From IMG/VR virus record IMGVR_UViG_3300011115_000542, positions 1 through 33,035 of that record: a DNA stretch of 33,035 nucleotides; one strand, written 5' to 3'. Positions 31,092 to 33,035 of this stretch are shown here, one piece after another. Origin of the DNA: a virus. Numbering within the stretch: the first letter of the stretch is position 1; the number at the start of each line of letters is the position of its first letter. The translations under genes were made by a program, and so were the position numbers. Below the pieces are notes generated by a model. The model worked only from the letters and a program-made list of their open reading frames with translations, had not been told where the DNA came from and searched no databases.

Positions 31092-31405
31092 ACCACAAGA
31101 ATTTTTTAGAACTGCATATAGCTAATTACGAATGCGTTTTAAATGGATATTGTTCTAATATTGATATTGATATTCTAAGAATGTATGAGCATATTTATAG
31201 AAAGTATGTTAATGCCGATTTTGTTTTAACTCTTTGGTGCAATGCATGTGTATTTGATTGTATTAAAAGGTTATATGATTGGTATGGTAATTATAAGTTA
31301 TTAGTTATAGCGAATCAGTTAGCAATGCAAACAAAAGCATTAACTGAAATATCTGATAAATACGGATATACAGTTGAGGTGGCAAGTAAAAAGAAAAAAA
31401 AATGA
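31073..31405 (+). CDS. Conserved phage protein with CxxC, 110 aa
   Basis: METLEIDHKNFLELHIANYE, then VLTLWCNACVFDCIKRLYDW and a Lys-rich tail. The WCNxCVFDxxxRLY motif recurs in Bacteroidota phages without function. Mainly helical. It overlaps the membrane gene by 19 nt and the glycosyltransferase by ATGA, so it links the early genes to the sugar-modifying block. Confidence 0.7.
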   Translation: METLEIDHKNFLELHIANYECVLNGYCSNIDIDILRMYEHIYRKYVNADFVLTLWCNACVFDCIKRLYDWYGNYKLLVIANQLAMQTKALTEISDKYGYTVEVASKKKKK

Positions 31406-32388
31406 GAATACTTGCTATAACTTCTAAGCATTCTGGGGTTGGTTATCATAGAATAATGATGCCAATAGTAAACATGAGAAAGGAGTATGCTTATATTACT
31501 GATGTATTGAATGATGAAGTTTTAGAAAAAGGTTTTGATATTTTAGTTATAAATAGGATGCTGAATGAGATTAGTGCAGAGCAGATAGAAGCATGGAGAG
31601 ATAAGTATGGTTTTAAATTAATAGTAGATAATGATGATCATTGGCAGTTAGACCCACATCATCTTTTAGCAGATAGATATAAACAATTTGGAATAACGGA
31701 AAAAATTATTAGTTATTTGCGAATTGCTAATCTTTGTACTGTTACCCATGAAAGGTTAGCAGAAGAAGTTAAGCAGTACAATACTAATGTAGAAATATTA
31801 CCTAATTGTTTACCCTATGGAAAGGAGCAGTTTCTAGGAGAAAAGACTGAAAGTGATTTAGTGAGATTATTCTGGAGTGGTAGTGGAACACATGAAGCTG
31901 ATATAAATATTATTAGGAATCCTTTTAAGAGATTACAGGGAGTAAAAACTATAATGTCAGGTTACAATAGTAATGAGAAAGAAGTTTGGGATAAAATGAT
32001 AATAGCATTTACTAATAGTTTAAAATTGAATCCTATCATCTATAACTATGCAGGAGTTACTCAATATATGGGTGCTTATTCAGATTCAGATATAGGTATT
32101 ATTCCATTGTTAGATACTAGATTTAATGCTATGAAAAGCAATTTAAAGGTATTAGAAAATGCTACGATGAAAAACCCATGCATTGTTTCAGATGTGCATC
32201 CATATAAAAATCTACCTGTATTTTATGTAAAAAGCCAAAAAGATTGGGTAAAACACATAAACAATCTAGTAAACGATAAGGATATGAGAGAAGAAAGCGG
32301 TAGGAAGTTATTTGAATACTGCAATAAGCATTATAATTTTGACTTGGTAAATGAGGAAAGATTTAATATTTATAGTAAATGCCTGTAA
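31402..32388 (+). CDS. GT-B glycosyltransferase
   Basis: A 328-residue protein. The N-terminal Rossmann half starts MRILAITSKHSGVGYHRIMM (a gly-rich loop as in GT4 enzymes) and has FKLIVDNDDHWQLDP; the C-terminal half has RLFWSGSGTHEADI and the donor-site signature MKSNLKVLENATMKNPCIVS with DVHPY. Close to the common phage 'glycosyltransferase' found beside tail or early genes. Donor and acceptor unknown; a virion protein, DNA or host surface glycan are possible. Confidence 0.8.
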   Translation: MRILAITSKHSGVGYHRIMMPIVNMRKEYAYITDVLNDEVLEKGFDILVINRMLNEISAEQIEAWRDKYGFKLIVDNDDHWQLDPHHLLADRYKQFGITEKIISYLRIANLCTVTHERLAEEVKQYNTNVEILPNCLPYGKEQFLGEKTESDLVRLFWSGSGTHEADINIIRNPFKRLQGVKTIMSGYNSNEKEVWDKMIIAFTNSLKLNPIIYNYAGVTQYMGAYSDSDIGIIPLLDTRFNAMKSNLKVLENATMKNPCIVSDVHPYKNLPVFYVKSQKDWVKHINNLVNDKDMREESGRKLFEYCNKHYNFDLVNEERFNIYSKCL

Positions 32389-32810
32389 TTAAATGCTCAA
32401 ACGGAAAATACAGAATCGGACAAGGTGCATGTATTTATGATACACAAGATAAAGCCAATAAAGTATGGGCAGCCATATTAGCATCTGGTGCTTATGCTGC
32501 TGATAGTAATAATATTAGTTATGATTTTGATGATACATTAAGTACTGATAGAGGATTTAAGATGGCTCAAAAGGATATAAAGGATGGTAAATCTGTTTAT
32601 ATAATAACTAGACGGCAGCATTCAGCAGGTGCAGAAGTTTATAAGGTAGCAGATAAATTAGGCATAAATCATTCTAAAGTTATTTTTACTAATGGGAGTT
32701 ATAAATGGGAAACTATTAAGCATTTAGGGATAGGAACACATTACGATAATAATAGTAGAGAGATAGAACTAATAAATAGTAAAACACAAGCAAAAGGCAT
32801 ATTAATTTGA
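32379..32810 (+). CDS. HAD-like phosphatase fused to a small phage domain
   Basis: A 143-residue protein. Residues 1-35 (IKCSNGKYRIGQGACIYDTQ) form a short domain often seen at the ends of phage head proteins. Residues 46-135 look like a minimal HAD hydrolase: motif I DFDDT (49-53), motif II VYIITRR with T77, a lysine in the SYKWETIK stretch (109 or 114) and motif IV HYDNN with D123. It may dephosphorylate a sugar or nucleotide for the neighbouring transferases. It overlaps the glycosyltransferase by 10 nt. Confidence 0.65.
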   Translation: MPVIKCSNGKYRIGQGACIYDTQDKANKVWAAILASGAYAADSNNISYDFDDTLSTDRGFKMAQKDIKDGKSVYIITRRQHSAGAEVYKVADKLGINHSKVIFTNGSYKWETIKHLGIGTHYDNNSREIELINSKTQAKGILI

Positions 32811-32863
32811 AAAACCATACGAAAGTATGCAGAAGTAAAATAATAGATGTAATATATATTTAG

Positions 32864-32871
32864 TATCTTTG
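32864..32871 (+). promoter_or_regulatory. -7 element ahead of the HNH gene
   Basis: TATCTTTG matches TAnnTTTG and ends only 4 nt before the ATG, so transcription would start at or near the start codon (leaderless). No clear -33 TTTG is present. Confidence 0.55.
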
Positions 32872-32875
32872 TTAC

Positions 32876-33035
32876 ATGAATTGTAAAAATTGTAATAAAA
32901 TAACAAATAAATGGGGCAATAAATATAAAAAATATTGTGATATTAAATGCCAAAGAGAATTTGAATTAATTTCAAGAAAAAAGATATTTGAAAGTAAAAA
33001 TTGTATTATTTGTAATAAAGATTTTATACCAAAAT
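32876..33035 (+). CDS. HNH endonuclease, 5' part (continues at 1-696)
   Basis: The start (MNCKNCNKITNKWGNKYK) and the first zinc-knuckle of the HNH nuclease. Bases 32909-33035 are the same as 1-127, so the true gene is 32876-32908 joined to 1-696. The start is the first ATG after the -7 element at 32864. Confidence 0.85.
   Translation, partial: MNCKNCNKITNKWGNKYKKYCDIKCQREFELISRKKIFESKNCIICNKDFIPK
32909..33035. repeat. 127-bp terminal redundancy (assembly overlap)
   Basis: Identical base for base to 1-127. The length equals a commonly used assembly k-mer and the overlap falls inside a gene that is restored by joining, so it marks circular closure of the contig rather than a biological repeat. 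It shows that the genome is complete and circular or circularly permuted. Confidence 0.9.

Noticed and set aside
32909-33035. Terminal direct repeat as a biological packaging repeat
   Set aside because: Exactly 127 bp, an assembly k-mer length, and lies inside a gene healed by joining; a real short terminal repeat cannot be fully excluded without read depth.
25324-33035. Lysogeny module (integrase, repressor, partition genes)
   Set aside because: I looked through all frames; the only DNA-binding small proteins are HTH_39-like, ribbon-helix-helix-like and sigma-like, and no recombinase motifs are seen.

Overview
The window is one complete phage genome written as a linear contig. Bases 1-127 are repeated exactly at 32909-33035, so the molecule closes to a circle of 32,908 bp. 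One gene, an HNH endonuclease, is cut by the join and becomes intact when the ends are merged. Every gene I can support is on the + strand. The DNA is AT-rich. Starts are preceded by A-rich leaders rather than Shine-Dalgarno sites, and several intergenic promoters carry the Bacteroidota -7 element TAnnTTTG. Together with the protein families, this points to a tailed siphovirus-type phage of a Bacteroidota host. No integrase, excisionase or CI-type repressor is visible, so a virulent lifestyle is the simplest reading. There are no tRNA, rRNA or CRISPR features.

Layout: (1) 31402-33035 joined to 1-1852 is an accessory block holding a GT-B glycosyltransferase, a HAD-like fusion, the HNH endonuclease, an LpxA-like left-handed-helix acyltransferase and a GT-A glycosyltransferase. 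(2) 1849-3710 is packaging: a small conserved protein, TerS and TerL. (3) 3711-6332 is a variable block of very small genes, with a promoter pair, a 26-bp direct repeat flanking a two-gene cassette, and a long imperfect cruciform. (4) 6316-12942 is the tail chaperone (probable -1 frameshift), a neck or tail completion protein, two tail-tip proteins and the tape measure. (5) 12977-19036 is XkdF-type protease, scaffold, major capsid, tail tube, portal fused to a C-terminal head domain, connector and tail terminator. (6) 19036-23900 is a 1512-residue tail fibre and a small partner. (7) 23900-25319 is lysis: two holin-like proteins, a probable single-gene spanin and an M15 peptidase endolysin. (8) 25324-26731 is a metallophosphoesterase and two small proteins. 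(9) 26762-31405 is early and replication: an ERF annealase, an HTH protein, a small protein with an SSB-like C-terminus, an orphan DnaA domain IV protein, a DUF4373-type replication protein with iteron-like repeats inside its gene, a VRR-NUC-like nuclease and a sigma-like HTH protein.

The phage has no DNA or RNA polymerase of its own and probably redirects the host replisome and RNA polymerase. The points most worth attention are the cassette between direct repeats (4778-5439), the candidate origin inside the DUF4373 gene (29116-29215), the frameshifted tail chaperone, the portal fusion, the unusual order of tail before capsid genes, the u-spanin, and the sugar/acyl-transfer block beside the packaging genes. 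Protein family calls come from recognising motifs by eye; no database search was run.
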